DNA of 64,000 nucleotides from CAWDDA01 sp963813345 (GTDB lineage: Bacteria; Acidobacteriota; Blastocatellia; RBC074): positions 418,424-482,423 of the forward strand of contig CAWEYR010000024.1 of the NCBI GenBank assembly GCA_963813345.1. Direction: 5' to 3'. Below the pieces are notes generated by a model. That model searched no databases. It was not told the origin of the DNA and saw only the letters and a list, made by a program, of their open reading frames with translations. Each line of letters begins with the position of its first letter. The first letter of the stretch is position 1. The position numbers were made by a program, and so were the translations under genes. Shown here one piece after another: positions 11,498-21,654 of this stretch.

Positions 11498-12425
11498 TCA
11501 CAAGAAAACTCACCGTCTCTTTCAGAAAAAGGTCCAGCTGATCGTGGTGAACCCAGTGTCCGGCGTTTGCCACCTTCACGAGCCGGTGATGGGGAATCGC
11601 ATTCATCCTTCCGTCGAGCTCAGGATCCTGCGCCCAGCTCTCCTTTCCCCAGAAGAGCAATGCTGGGCAAGCGATCTTACTTAGAATCTCTCGTCCATCT
11701 TCAAGATTCTGACCATACGGCGCGAAGGGTCTCGCAAAGTTGTCGAACTTCCAGATCAGCGAGCCGTCTGAATTCCAATTGGTTCCGTTAAGGGTCAGGC
11801 TGCGTGCGACCTCAGGCTTGAGATGAGGGTTCGCTTCCATCATGCGCGCGACTGCTGAATCAAGTGTTGGATAAGTCTTGGGCTCGCGCCGCTCCGAGCT
11901 GCGCACGTTGTCGATCCAGTCGCGAAGACGCTCGGATGCCGGTCTGTATATTTTGTGAGATGGTGGCGGGCCCAGACCTTCGATTGCCACTACTTTCTTC
12001 ACACGCTCCGAAAAGATACCGGAATACTGGAGAACAATGATTCCTCCAAGCGAGTGGCCAACCAGGTATATCGGAAACTTGTTGATGATGTCCGCGAGTG
12101 CTGAAAGATCGAGCACGTGTTCCGCGATGCTGTAAAGCGCGCCGGGCGCCCAGCCACTGTTGCCGTGGCCTCGCAGGTCCAGGGCGAAGACGTGGAAGTG
12201 TTCGCGCAACACTGGCGCGACCCAGTCCCAGTTGCGCGCGTGATCAAGGCCTCCGTGGACCAGAATCAGCGCGGGTTTCTCGCCACCCCCATCGTGGCCC
12301 CAATCCCAGAAATGCAGCTTCAAGCGATGCGAATAGAAGTAGTGGGAAATCGGCTCCAACTGTCCAGCCTCCATTAAGTTCTGAATTCGATTGACTATGC
12401 TATATTTCAACTTCACAGGCAGCAA
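11498..12425 (-). CDS. Alpha/beta hydrolase
   Basis: The roughly 300-residue protein shows the oxyanion region LVHGGLDHARNWDW, the nucleophile elbow GHSLGG, and the late catalytic histidine in AGHWVHHDQ. It is probably a cytoplasmic esterase or epoxide-hydrolase-like enzyme of unknown substrate. In the given sequence the frame runs on to 11115, antisense through the end of the Gln-rich gene, adding over 100 junk-like residues. A one-base indel in the AAAA run at 11505-11508 would give FL-stop at 11498, where the family normally ends, so I place the end there. The start could be ATG 12425 or 12374. Confidence 0.82.
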
Positions 12426-12475
12426 GGCCAGATATCGGAACCCAGGCGCACCTGAAGCGTGTAATTGAGGTCAAG

Positions 12476-13649
12476 ATGCGAAAAGCTACCGTCGTTTTGC
12501 TGGCGTTTTTGCTTGGGCCACTAACAGTCAGTGCGTCCCAGGACGCTGCAGTTGAGAAAGCTCGTAATCAGTCTCAAGGTATCGTAGTCATCGTTTCCCT
12601 GGATGACCAGGGCCGCGCACTCGGTCAAGGTAGTGGATTCATCGTCACTGAGAACGGTGCAGTCGTCACGAGCCTGCACGTAGTCAGAGGAGCGACAAAG
12701 CTGCGCGTCAAGCTGCCCAACGGAGATGTCTATCAAACTGACGAAGTCATTGATTTCGATGCAGACAAAGACATCGCAATCATCAAGGTAAAAGGGTTTC
12801 AACTTCCTGTGGTCAAGCTCGGCGATTCTGATCGTACCGAGGTCGGCGAACAGGTGGTTGCAATCAGCAGTCCCGAAGGTCTTACTAATTCACTTTCAAC
12901 TGGTGTGATCAGCGGCGTTCGACGACTGTCCACGCATCGCGTGTTCCAGATCACGGCACCAATCAGCCAGGGAAGCAGCGGAGGAGCACTTTTCGATTCA
13001 AATGGCGCCGTCATAGGGATTGCGACATACATCCTGCGGAGCGGCCAGAACATCAATTTCGCGGTTCCTATCAATTACGTTCGCGGAATGATCAGCGATC
13101 GCATCAAGACTTCAGTCGCATCACTTCCGCCACCTGCGCCCGTCGTCCGGTCAGACGCAGATCCCGTCCCGGGAGCACCGGATGCGATCACTGCAGAGAT
13201 TAACTCGGCTTCGCGAGGACGGTTGGGACGGTCAGAGCACGAGCCGATGTTCCTGCGCCCCGATGAGGCCTGGTCTTTCTTCTACCGCACAGTTGATGGA
13301 ATCGGACAATCCAGCTTTCGTGACATTCAGGACCTGACCAGGACGGCGGCGGTCGAAAAGTCACAGGATGACTCACGCTATGAGCAGTACACCGTACGCT
13401 ATGTCACACAAAACGTCGGGTATCGCATTCAACCTAAAGAAGCCGGAGCGACTACTCGAAAGCGTAGACCTCCTGGTGACGTGGTCGGTGGAGACTCTCG
13501 AACGCACATTCGGTGACAAGCATAAAAAAAAGACGTTCGAAGGACGGCCTGTGCTCGAATTCAAGAAGACCGAGGACAAAAAGCAGATACGCGCTTTTCT
13601 CGAACCGAGCGGGCTTGTGCGAATTGTCAGATTCACGAAGGTGAAATGA
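12476..13649 (+). CDS. Trypsin-like (HtrA/S1C) exported serine protease without PDZ
   Basis: A signal peptide (MRKATVVLLAFLLGPLTVSA) is followed by a trypsin-fold domain with the catalytic triad His68 (TSLHVV), Asp99 (DADKDIAII) and Ser168 (ISQGSSGGALF). No PDZ domain follows; instead there is a Pro-rich linker and a C-terminal domain of unknown type. The frame breaks near 13430, and the natural C-terminus (FGDKHKKKTFEGRPVLEF ... VRFTKVK) ends at 13649. It is divergent from the hydrolase gene, with only 50 bases between starts. It probably acts in periplasmic protein quality control. Confidence 0.87.
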
Positions 13650-13653
13650 ACCC

Positions 13654-15032
13654 TCAGTCACGCTTGTAGTAGAGAAACATCCCCTGGTTTCGCGGACCGC
13701 CAAATCCAAAAAACGAGCGCCGAAGAACGTAGCCTTTCAACAGGAACCTACGTTCGTGAAGCAGCTCGTATCCGGCCGCTTCAAAGTCTTGAGATTCGAC
13801 GTGGTGCCACTTTGGACCGTATAGCACGTCCCACAACGCAAGCGTTCCTTTCGGAGAACTTCTCAGGATTTCAATATTTCGCTGCTTGTCGGCAGTGAAC
13901 GTAATGTTCTCCCACGGATCACGATCGAATCGAATACAGGAATAGACCTGGCTGAAGACGAATCGGTTGACTTGTACTTCGTTCGCTTTGAACCACAGGT
14001 GCATCTCGTCCACACCTCGAGTATCGCGAATCCATTCGGCTCCATCGAAGTAACAAAATGAGATCACGGCTGATACGCTCAGCACGACTGAAAGGATGAT
14101 GGTTCGCAAAGTCGCACTGAACCTCTCGGCCAGCACGGTTCCAGCCCTCGAGTGTCAGGATCGCGAGCACCGGCGAAATGGCCACAAAATAGCGAGGGTA
14201 ACCCGCAGAGCCCATCAAGCCGTACGCGCGAAGTACGGAATGAATCAGGAAAAATGCAAGGAAGATGGCGGGAAGCATCATCGGCACTTCCCTTCCCTTT
14301 GTTTTTCTGAGCGCCACCCATAAACCGACAGCGAAAGCTGGAATCAGGAGTGGGGGCACAATCTCAGCGAATCGCGCAAGATAACTCCACCACGCGCCCT
14401 GGCCGTAGATCGTCCCTGTTGTCGGCCAGTTTGGGGGCCAGTTGTGAATGATAAACAGAGGGTCGTGAGTGATCGCGAACGCGGCAACCCACCATACAAG
14501 AGCGCCCGCGGCGAGAAGGAGAATCTCAGAGAACGGCGCTACCCCAGCGGCCTCGACGGCGCGCATTTGCGATGATGAACAGCGCCCAAAGCACGCAAAT
14601 GAAGAATCCTTCCGGTCGCGCCAGCACGGAAACGGAGATCGTAGTTGCTGCGGCGAGAGCATGTCCCCGTTTCCGAAGGCGGAGAGCAACGACAAGTACC
14701 AGAGCAAATATCGGCTCCGTCATCGTGTCCGCTGAGAGGACAAAGAATGATGGCTGAAGGAAAAGAAAAGGTATCGTAAGCGGAGCTCTTGCGATGCCGG
14801 ATTCCTCAGCAAGCCGGTATGTCTGCCACGCGACGGCTGCCGAGATAACAACTGTGAGCAGTTTGGCGGCGTGATACCCGGCTAGCGCTGGAACGGCATA
14901 GAGAGTCGTGAAGAGAGGCCGCGCCCAAACGCCGACAAAGAGCTCAGGATGAGTCCATGCCCAACGGGCAAAAAGAAAATGAAATCCGCCATCCTGCTGA
15001 ATGCTATCTGGAAAGAGGAAGCTGAGCGCCAC
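13654..15032 (-). CDS. Polytopic membrane glycosyltransferase (GT39/ArnT-like), frame-disrupted
   Basis: Three consecutive reading frames together give a protein rich in membrane helices, with features of polyprenyl-phosphate-sugar-dependent transferases: the first loop DSIQQDGGFHFLFARWAWTH, SADTMTEPIFALVL, ARPEGFF, and the Tyr/Arg motif AGYPRYFVAISPVLA. A soluble C-terminal domain (about 13654-14050) follows. Breaks lie near 14570 and 14120. The N-terminus is uncertain: the best start is a GTG at 15032, but coding-like sequence continues upstream in another frame. It would transfer a sugar on the periplasmic side of the inner membrane. Confidence 0.68.
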
Positions 15033-15130
15033 TGCGGCACTCGAAATGATCGCAAGCCAGATAAGAGCTTGTCTGGAATCTCGGCACTTGACGGCTCAGC
15101 GGAATCTTAGGGACTCGAAATGTCCGTACC

Positions 15131-15907
15131 TTAACGAGGATTGAAGTTGGCATTCAACATGCCGCCTTCGAGTGCGATTACCTGTCCGGTCATGAGGTCA
15201 GGTCCCGTAATGATATTAAGAATCGCGGCCGCAACATCCTCAGCCGTACAGACGCGGTGAAGCAACGAGCCGGCTTCTGCCTTCTTCTTCATCGTCTCGT
15301 AGCCGGAGCCAAGTCCCTCCTGTAACCATCGCGTTGTAATAAAGCCCGGGGCTACGGCGTTGACGCGGACGGTGGGAGCGAAGACGCGTGCGAGCGTTAC
15401 TGTAAGATTGTTGAGCGCGGCCTTCGATGCGCAGTAAGGAATGGAGCTGCCGGTGCCAGCAAGACCCGCTACGCTCGATACATTAACAATCTCGCCACTA
15501 CCTGACGCTTGCAAGGCAGCTCTTGCCGCTCGCGCGCACTGAAAAGCCCCGATCAGGTTGACGCCGAGAATACGCTGCCAATCATCCGCTGTCACACCTT
15601 CGAGATCATCATGTTTGACGAACGCCGTCGTCGCGGCATTATTGACAAGCACATCAAGCCGTCCGAACTCTTTCACGGCTCGCTCGATCATCTGCCGGCA
15701 TGCAGTGTCATCCGCGACATCGGCGTGTATAGCGATTCCACGCACTCCCAGGCTGCTAATCTCTGACGCAGTTCGTTCAGCGTCCTCTTTCGAGCGGCTG
15801 TAGTTGATAAGTACGGAGCATCCACGACGCGCGAGCTCGAGAGCCGTCGCGCGCCCAACTCCAGTTCCACCACCTGTGACGACTGCTGCTTTTCCTTGAA
15901 TTTGCAT
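15131..15907 (-). CDS. SDR-family oxidoreductase (FabG-like)
   Basis: The 258-residue classical SDR has TGGGTGVGRA for cofactor binding, NNAA, NVSSVAG (catalytic Ser) and YCASKAA (Tyr/Lys). Arg/Ser after beta-2 (NYSRSKEDAE) suggest NADP(H). The C-terminal VIALEGGML matches 3-oxoacyl-ACP reductase-like proteins. The frame is intact. No fatty-acid genes lie nearby, so a general ketoreductase role is as likely as fatty-acid synthesis. Confidence 0.9.
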   Translation of the reverse strand: MQIQGKAAVVTGGGTGVGRATALELARRGCSVLINYSRSKEDAERTASEISSLGVRGIAIHADVADDTACRQMIERAVKEFGRLDVLVNNAATTAFVKHDDLEGVTADDWQRILGVNLIGAFQCARAARAALQASGSGEIVNVSSVAGLAGTGSSIPYCASKAALNNLTVTLARVFAPTVRVNAVAPGFITTRWLQEGLGSGYETMKKKAEAGSLLHRVCTAEDVAAAILNIITGPDLMTGQVIALEGGMLNANFNPR

Positions 15908-16090
15908 GGCGGAGATTCTAAAGCATGCAGTGGCGCACCTGGGAGTCCATGGCTGAAGCGACGCTAATTTGGAAGTGCGCCGGCTTGGCGATTGCTTTTC
16001 GATCTCCGTGCACGATACAGTCGATCAAGGAGCCTCTGCGTTGCTTCGCCAACGCAGTCCATGTGCGTATCAGCCTAGCGCTCCACAGGA
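15908..16090. other. Intergenic stretch with degenerate repeat-like sequence
   Basis: No convincing gene is present. The stretch AATTTGGAAGTGCGCCGGC near 15967 resembles the arm of the palindrome at 49496-49589, suggesting a decayed copy. I found no matching second arm. Confidence 0.3.
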
Positions 16091-16294
16091 TCATTGTTGA
16101 TCCGCTCTGCTTGTTGCGCGTCTTCTGAGAATCAGCCACGCAAGCGCGCATGCAGCCAGGCAGCCGCCAACGATAACGCCGATTTTTCCGGTCAGTCCAA
16201 AAACGAACAACGCAATCACGATCAGCGTCCCTGGTGGAGCGAAAATGAAGAATCCGGTCACCAGCACTGCAGCTATTCGCTTAAAGTCTCGCAT
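16091..16294 (-). CDS. Small two-helix membrane protein, 67 aa
   Basis: The protein has two hydrophobic segments (IAAVLVTGFFIFAPPGTLIV and IGVIVGGCLAACALAWLIL) and a charged tail (RRRATSRADQQ). I do not recognise it. It is plausible as a real inner-membrane protein because the hydrophobic pattern is clean and it fills an otherwise empty gap, but no conserved motif confirms it. Confidence 0.45.
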   Translation of the reverse strand: MRDFKRIAAVLVTGFFIFAPPGTLIVIALFVFGLTGKIGVIVGGCLAACALAWLILRRRATSRADQQ

Positions 16295-16395
16295 CTCGGA
16301 ATCAGTACCTGTTGCACGGACTAACGATTGTGATAATCTTTGATGGATGATACATCACATACGAGGCCGTTCGCCCCTTCGCTGATTCATCCCAG

Positions 16396-17868
16396 ATGAC
16401 CATTTCAACTGAATCGATCAAACGACTGACTCCTGTTGTCACCGTGGCGGGTTTTGCCATTCTCGGGATACTGCTCGGCGCAATTGCGGTCTCGCGATTG
16501 CTCTATCCCTACGATGTCGGCTTCTTCGAGGCCTTCATCTGGACACCCGCCCGCCTGATTATCAACGGAGAGAACCCTTTCGCCTACGCCACACGACCGC
16601 CGTTCAGTATGGCGCCTTATGGTCCGTTCTATTACCTGATCATCGGCGTGGGAACCAAGCTGTTCGGCCTGCAATTGTGGTTCGGGCGAATTCTCTCTCT
16701 CCTCTCGACATTGGTTTGTCTCGCGTGTCTTGGACGGCTCACGTTCCTTCTGACGCGGCGATGGCAGCCAGTATGGTTGGCAATGCTTGCGTACCTCGCA
16801 AGCTTTCCTGTCCAGGCGTGGCTGGTCGTTCAACGGCCCGATACATTGTCTATTGCCCTCGGGTTTGCGGCCGTCGCCCTTGCTTTCGAGCCTGACAAGA
16901 AGGGTGATCGCATCACCCTCCGATCGTTTGCAATCATCCTGCTTTGCTCCGCAGCATTCTTCAGTAAGCTGACAACATTGCTTCCCGTGATCATCGCAAC
17001 GGCGCGCTACTGGCAACTGGGCAAGCACCGTCGCGCCCTTTTCGTATTCTTTGGTACTGTATTCCTCTCTGCAGGGATGATGCTTCTTTTGACCGAGACC
17101 TCAGGGTCGATGGGATACTTCTGGCAGCATTTTACTTATGCGCAGAAGTTGCCTCTCACATATGCACGGACTGCAAAAGTAGCGTTTGATGTATTCACAG
17201 CTCCCTCAACCTGGGTTTTTCTATTAATTCTCGTACTGTTCTTTTACCGGTTCACGTCCACGACATTTGACCGCAACTGGATAAGAGACCCACGATTGTT
17301 AGCCGGCTGTTATTTGGCACTGGCAGCACTCGAATCGCTGATCTCATCGGCGCGGCATGGATCAGCGGTCAACTATTATCTCGAAACCGCGCTAATCGCA
17401 TCTCTGGTCGTCGCGGTGGCCTGGGACTGGCTGGACAGGGCGGGTCACCTGAAACAATGGGCGTATCCTGCTCTTATTGTCCTGATTGCGATCACTGGCG
17501 GCCTTCAGATTGTCCGTGTCGTTCGAGGCGAGCATAACCGGTGGAAGGCACTTCCCTATTTCAAGGAGATGGTGGCGACTCTGGACCGCTCCGCCCCGCC
17601 GGGCAGCCTTTGCTTCAGCATTTTTCCTGAATTGGTAACGGAAACGGGGCGGGACTATCATTTCGACGACTGGATGCAATACGAAGATGGCTGGTCACCG
17701 GAGCTGCAACAAACACTTCGCGATGCCCTGAAATCGAAGCGATATGCAGCAATCATCAGTTATCATACTGATATGAATCGTCCGCTTCCCGGTTATCACC
17801 TCGCCGAGATGAAAGAGCAACCGCCAAAGGACTTTCACACTGTCTATCTTTTCCTCCGTGATCCCTGA
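16396..17868 (+). CDS. Polytopic membrane protein, GT39-like glycosyltransferase
   Basis: This 490-residue protein has about ten membrane helices. Its first periplasmic loop begins with LYPYDVGFFEAFIWTPAR, whose acidic residues match the position of the catalytic Asp in GT-C enzymes such as ArnT. YLVIGVGTK-like and WQPVWLAMLAYLASFPVQAW helices follow, then a soluble C-terminal tail. It likely transfers a sugar from polyprenyl phosphate. The GT2 gene starts 11 bases downstream and could make that lipid-linked donor, so the pair probably works together. Confidence 0.78.
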   Translation: MTISTESIKRLTPVVTVAGFAILGILLGAIAVSRLLYPYDVGFFEAFIWTPARLIINGENPFAYATRPPFSMAPYGPFYYLIIGVGTKLFGLQLWFGRILSLLSTLVCLACLGRLTFLLTRRWQPVWLAMLAYLASFPVQAWLVVQRPDTLSIALGFAAVALAFEPDKKGDRITLRSFAIILLCSAAFFSKLTTLLPVIIATARYWQLGKHRRALFVFFGTVFLSAGMMLLLTETSGSMGYFWQHFTYAQKLPLTYARTAKVAFDVFTAPSTWVFLLILVLFFYRFTSTTFDRNWIRDPRLLAGCYLALAALESLISSARHGSAVNYYLETALIASLVVAVAWDWLDRAGHLKQWAYPALIVLIAITGGLQIVRVVRGEHNRWKALPYFKEMVATLDRSAPPGSLCFSIFPELVTETGRDYHFDDWMQYEDGWSPELQQTLRDALKSKRYAAIISYHTDMNRPLPGYHLAEMKEQPPKDFHTVYLFLRDP

Positions 17869-17879
17869 AGTGAAATCAC

Positions 17880-18671
17880 ATGATGAGTGACAGGCTACAA
17901 AACAAGGGAAAGACAGAGAGCATCAGCGTATTCTTTCCTGCGTACAACGATGCCGGGACGATTGCCGGCCTGTCGTTGAATGCGCTCGCCGTCCTGTCGA
18001 CTCTGACGGATGATTACGAAGTACTCTTGATCAACGACGGGAGTACCGATGACACAGCAGAGATTCTGGAAGATCTGGCTGCGAAGAATCCCCGGATCCG
18101 GGCGATTCATCATGACTCTAATAGGGGTTATGGAGCTGCTCTGCGCACCGGCTTCACCAATGCGTGTAAGGACCTGATCTTCTACACTGATGGTGATGGA
18201 CAGTACGATGTCCGCGAACTGGCACTCCTGCATCCACTTCTGACTGCCAAGATTGACATCGTTAATGGATATAAGATAAAACGAGCGGATACGTTTCCCC
18301 GAAAGATTCTCGGTGGGATATATAACAGGCTGGCACGCCTGCTGTTCCGGCTCCCCATCCGCGACGTGGATTGTGACTTCCGCCTGATCAGGCGGAGCGC
18401 GTTGCAGAGGATCGAGCTTGGTGCATCAAGCGGGGTAATTTGCGTCGAGCTGGTCCACAAACTGCACACCTCCGGTGCTGTTTTCACTGAAGTGCCGGTT
18501 CATCATTTCCCGCGAGCATCGGGAAAGTCGCAGTTTTTCACGTTAGGGCGTGTAGTGCGTACTGCAACGGATTTCTTGCACCTCTGGCTGAGCCTGGTCC
18601 TACGCCCGGCGATCGGTTTCCGCACAAGCCCGCGTCGCGAACGAGCCACGGAGGATGGCCAGCACATCTGA
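17880..18671 (+). CDS. Family 2 glycosyltransferase (dolichyl/polyprenyl-phosphate sugar synthase-like)
   Basis: The 263-residue protein has the GT-A fold marks FFPAYNDAGT, LLINDGSTDDT, SNRGYGAALRTGF, the metal-binding DGDGQYD and a late DCDFRLIRRSALQ. It matches enzymes that load a hexose onto polyprenyl phosphate in the cytoplasm. No C-terminal membrane helices beyond a weak hydrophobic stretch are seen. It follows the membrane transferase by 11 bases, consistent with donor synthesis for that enzyme. Confidence 0.9.
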   Translation: MMSDRLQNKGKTESISVFFPAYNDAGTIAGLSLNALAVLSTLTDDYEVLLINDGSTDDTAEILEDLAAKNPRIRAIHHDSNRGYGAALRTGFTNACKDLIFYTDGDGQYDVRELALLHPLLTAKIDIVNGYKIKRADTFPRKILGGIYNRLARLLFRLPIRDVDCDFRLIRRSALQRIELGASSGVICVELVHKLHTSGAVFTEVPVHHFPRASGKSQFFTLGRVVRTATDFLHLWLSLVLRPAIGFRTSPRRERATEDGQHI

Positions 18672-18683
18672 CATATCCTCGAG

Positions 18684-18717
18684 CTTGAGTGAACACTATA
18701 CTTGAGTGAACACTATT
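18684..18717 (+). promoter_or_regulatory. Tandem 17-bp direct repeat before the epimerase start
   Basis: Two adjacent copies of CTTGAGTGAACACTAT(A/T) end one base before the ATG at 18719. Each contains the dyad AGTG-AA-CACT. Paired dyads next to a start codon look like an operator, though a simple tandem duplication is also possible. Confidence 0.4.
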
Positions 18718-18718
18718 T

Positions 18719-19766
18719 ATGTCTCCCCTTAACAAATACAAAGGTCGTTCCGTTCTCATTACTGGCGGACTCGGATTCATCGGCAGCACACTTGCGTGCC
18801 GGCTGGTTCAGCTTGGAGATGTCGAGATAACCATCATCGACGCGCTCCTGCCGGATCAGGGAGGCAACCTGTTCAACATTGCTTCGATCAAGGATCGAGT
18901 CGAAGTTCGCGTCGCCGATATAGGTGACAGTTCGGTCATCAACCACCTGGTTGGCGGAGTGGATTACATCTTCAATCTGGCGGGCAGTGTCAGCCATATC
19001 GAATCGATGCTCAATCCGGCACGTGACCTGGAATTGAACTGCTCTGCACAGCTCGTTCTGCTTGAAGCGTGCCGGATGTTCAATCCGCATGTGAAAATAG
19101 TGTTTACCAGTACGCGCCAGGTCTATGGGCGGCCGGTTTACCTGCCGGTTGACGAACAGCATCGAGTAATGCCACTCGATATCAACGGGATCAACAAGCT
19201 CGCTGCCGAGAGCTACCATCTGCTCTATCACCGCGCTTATGGGTTGCGGTCTGTTTGCCTTCGGCTGAGCAATACATACGGCCCGAGACAGTTGATTCAG
19301 CATGATCGACACGGCTTCATACCCTGGTTTATCAGGCAGGCGATGGAAGGCGGCGTGATTGAGTTGTTCGGCGGCGGCAAGCAAAGGCGCGACTTGAACT
19401 ATGTTGATGATGTCGTCGATGCGCTTCTTCATGGCAGGTGTCAGTGAAGCGGCAGAGGGTGAAACCTTCAATCTCGGCAGCGAGAGGCCGATCAGCCTTG
19501 CCGAGTTGGCAGAAGAGCTGATTAGTCTAACAGGAAGTGGCTCAGTGCGAAGCGTTCCATTTCCACCAGAACGCCAATTGATCGATATAGGGAACTGCTT
19601 TTCCAGCTATCGCAAAATCGAAACGGCCCTGGGGTGGCGGCCGAAGGTCTCTTTGCGCACCGGACTTGCGCGCACTGTCGAATTCTACCGCAAACACCGC
19701 GAGCACTATTGGTATCCTCATGCGGATCGCGTTTCTCAACCTCAAACGACAATACCAGGAACTTGA
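18719..19766 (+). CDS. NAD-dependent nucleotide-sugar epimerase/dehydratase
   Basis: This extended SDR has GGLGFIGSTLACRL for NAD binding, NLAGSVSH, the catalytic TSTRQVYG region, and YVDDVVDALL typical of UDP-glucose 4-epimerase relatives. The usual YxxxK motif is altered: the equivalent stretch reads NGINKLAAESY, so the Tyr is replaced (INKLA), and activity may differ. The frame breaks near 19430; the C-terminal part (GETFNLGSERPISLAEL, ALGWRPKVSLRTGL) ends at 19766 and overlaps the aminotransferase by 47 bases. It likely makes a keto or epimerised sugar nucleotide for the next enzyme. Confidence 0.85.
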
Positions 19767-20811
19767 GCCGGAAATCAGACCAGCGCTTGAAAGCGTACTG
19801 GCCGGCGGCGTCTACATTCTCGGCAGCGAGGTTGCAGCTTTTGAGGAAGAGTGGGCGCACTATTGTGGAGCACGGTTCGCCGCCTCCGTCGCCAGCGGTA
19901 CTGATGCGCTGACGCTGGCGCTGATCGCGACTGGCGCAGTCCGGCCGGGCCACGACGACGAAGTCATTACCTCACCGCTGACGGCCGGCTACACGGCACT
20001 CGCGATCCTGAACGCAGGGGCGACGCCAGTCTTTGCTGACATAGACCCGCACACTTACACGCTCGATCCTCAAGCAATCGAAGCTGCAGTCACGCCACGC
20101 ACACGAGCTATCGTCCCTGTGCACCTTTATGGACAGATGGCTGACATAACCGCGATCCGTGACGTCGCCGCGCGACATGATCTGTTCGTCATCGAGGATG
20201 CCGCACAGGCTCACGGCGCACGCCCGGTGTCGAACGCGGCTGGATACGGCCGCGTTGCTGCTTACAGTTTCTATCCAACGAAGAACCTGGGAGCGTATGG
20301 TGACGGGGGCGCTGTCGTCGCAGACGATCCGGATTTGATCGAGCGCGTGAAACTTCTACGCCAGGGGGGACACCTGCCTGGATTGCAAACAAAGATAGCA
20401 GGGCGCAGTTCTCGTCTCGATGAGATTCAGGCAGCAATCCTGCGCATCAAGCTGAGACACCTGGACAAATGGAATCTCAGAAGACAGAGCATCGCGCGTC
20501 AATATGATGAAGGATTGCGCGATCTCCCAGGTCTCACAATACCCGTCGCTCGACAGTCCTGTGCGCATGTCTATCACCTATACGTCATCCAGCACATTCG
20601 AAGAGATCAGTTGAAAGCGCACCTTGAGCGTAGCGGAATCGAAACACAGATTCACTATCCGTTTCTCCTTCATCAGCAACCCCTCTTTGGGCAGAAAACA
20701 ACCCGCACCTTGCCCATTGCTGAAGAGGTCGGAAGCCGGATTCTTTCGCTGCCGCTATATCCGCAGTTGACCGATGACGAAGTGCAAGCAGTAATCGACC
20801 GCGTAGTTTGA
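19720..20811 (+). CDS. DegT/DnrJ/EryC1 family sugar aminotransferase
   Basis: A PLP enzyme that transfers an amino group to a keto-sugar nucleotide. From ATG 19720 it is 363 residues with the family marks FLNLKRQY, SGTDALTLAL, VPVHLYGQMAD, the cofactor Asp in VIEDAAQAHGA, and the PLP lysine in YPTKNLGAYGDGG. I chose 19720 because the family begins with this motif; an upstream in-frame start would only add sequence antisense to nothing known. It overlaps the epimerase end, supporting coupled translation. The stop codon lies inside the palindrome at 20806-20875. Confidence 0.93.
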   Translation: MRIAFLNLKRQYQELEPEIRPALESVLAGGVYILGSEVAAFEEEWAHYCGARFAASVASGTDALTLALIATGAVRPGHDDEVITSPLTAGYTALAILNAGATPVFADIDPHTYTLDPQAIEAAVTPRTRAIVPVHLYGQMADITAIRDVAARHDLFVIEDAAQAHGARPVSNAAGYGRVAAYSFYPTKNLGAYGDGGAVVADDPDLIERVKLLRQGGHLPGLQTKIAGRSSRLDEIQAAILRIKLRHLDKWNLRRQSIARQYDEGLRDLPGLTIPVARQSCAHVYHLYVIQHIRRDQLKAHLERSGIETQIHYPFLLHQQPLFGQKTTRTLPIAEEVGSRILSLPLYPQLTDDEVQAVIDRVV

Positions 20812-20875
20812 GTTCAAGCTTTAGCTTGCTCTTGTCGACGCTCGAATGCAACCCGCAAGCTAAAGCTTGAACTCC
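20806..20875. repeat. Palindromic repeat family A, copy 1 (loop in reverse orientation)
   Basis: Left arm 20806-20828 (GTTTGAGTTCAAGCTTTAG...) and right arm 20856-20875 pair almost perfectly. The loop is the reverse complement of the loop in the copies at 26576 and 41664. The left arm supplies the TGA stop of the aminotransferase gene. It lies at a convergent junction. Confidence 0.9.
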
Positions 20876-20883
20876 AGCAAGCC

Positions 20884-21651
20884 CTATTTCGGCTTGCGGG
20901 CGATGCAGATGGCTGACAGGCCGGCGGGAAGGGTTGCCTTTGGGTCTTTCAGAAAACGCGCTTCGCTCCGCAGAGCATTGGTCAGAATCTGGTTAAGCCA
21001 TTCGAGCCGTGGCGGTAGAGGTTTGACGTCCGAACCGCCGTCTGCCAGACCAACACGTTTCAATATGAGTCTCCGCAACGCTACGAGTGGAAAAGCCAGA
21101 GAGTTGGCGTACGTTGTTCGCAGAACCGTGAAGCCGCCGCGTTCTATCTTTTCTTTCAGCTCGCCCAGACTGTAACGCCGCTGAGTGCCAAGAGCCTCAT
21201 CGTGTCCGCTGCGCATCCATCGATAAGCAGCCCCGCGAACAAAGGCGATCCCACCGGGTTTGAGAACGCGATACATTTCGCTGATCGCTCGATCATCGTT
21301 GCCCTCTCCTTCAATCTGAACAAGTACATCAAAGCTTGTCACCAGATCGAATGTCTCATTCCCAAAAGGAAGGTCTGTCGCGGACGCTTGAACCAGGCCA
21401 TCCAACGCCCGCTGCCGGCAGAATCCGAGCGCGGTGGAAACCAGGTCAATGCCGATGACTCGTCCTTTTCCTGCATAGCGCGCGAGCCATTCAATATTTG
21501 CACCAGTGCCGCATCCGGCATCAAGAATGCGCCGGTCTCGCGTGGGGCCACATTCGCGATCGAGTAGAATTCCGGTGATCTCGCGCATTCCTGCGAACCA
21601 CCAGAAATGTTTCTCGAGATCATACATGTAGGCGTAGTCTTCGGCTTGCAT
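20884..21651 (-). CDS. Class I SAM-dependent methyltransferase
   Basis: The 255-residue protein has motif I ILDAGCGTGANIEWL, motif II VIGIDLVSTAL, and FDLVTSFDVLVQIE with EMYRVLKPGG, as in UbiE/Methyltransf_11 proteins. It starts MQAEDYAYMYDLEKHFWWFA, an N-terminus common among methyltransferases of glycan clusters. It lies beside the sugar aminotransferase, so a sugar or lipid substrate is plausible. The DUF454 gene ends 3 bases upstream on the same strand. Confidence 0.9.
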   Translation of the reverse strand: MQAEDYAYMYDLEKHFWWFAGMREITGILLDRECGPTRDRRILDAGCGTGANIEWLARYAGKGRVIGIDLVSTALGFCRQRALDGLVQASATDLPFGNETFDLVTSFDVLVQIEGEGNDDRAISEMYRVLKPGGIAFVRGAAYRWMRSGHDEALGTQRRYSLGELKEKIERGGFTVLRTTYANSLAFPLVALRRLILKRVGLADGGSDVKPLPPRLEWLNQILTNALRSEARFLKDPKATLPAGLSAICIARKPK

Positions 21652-21654
21652 ATG

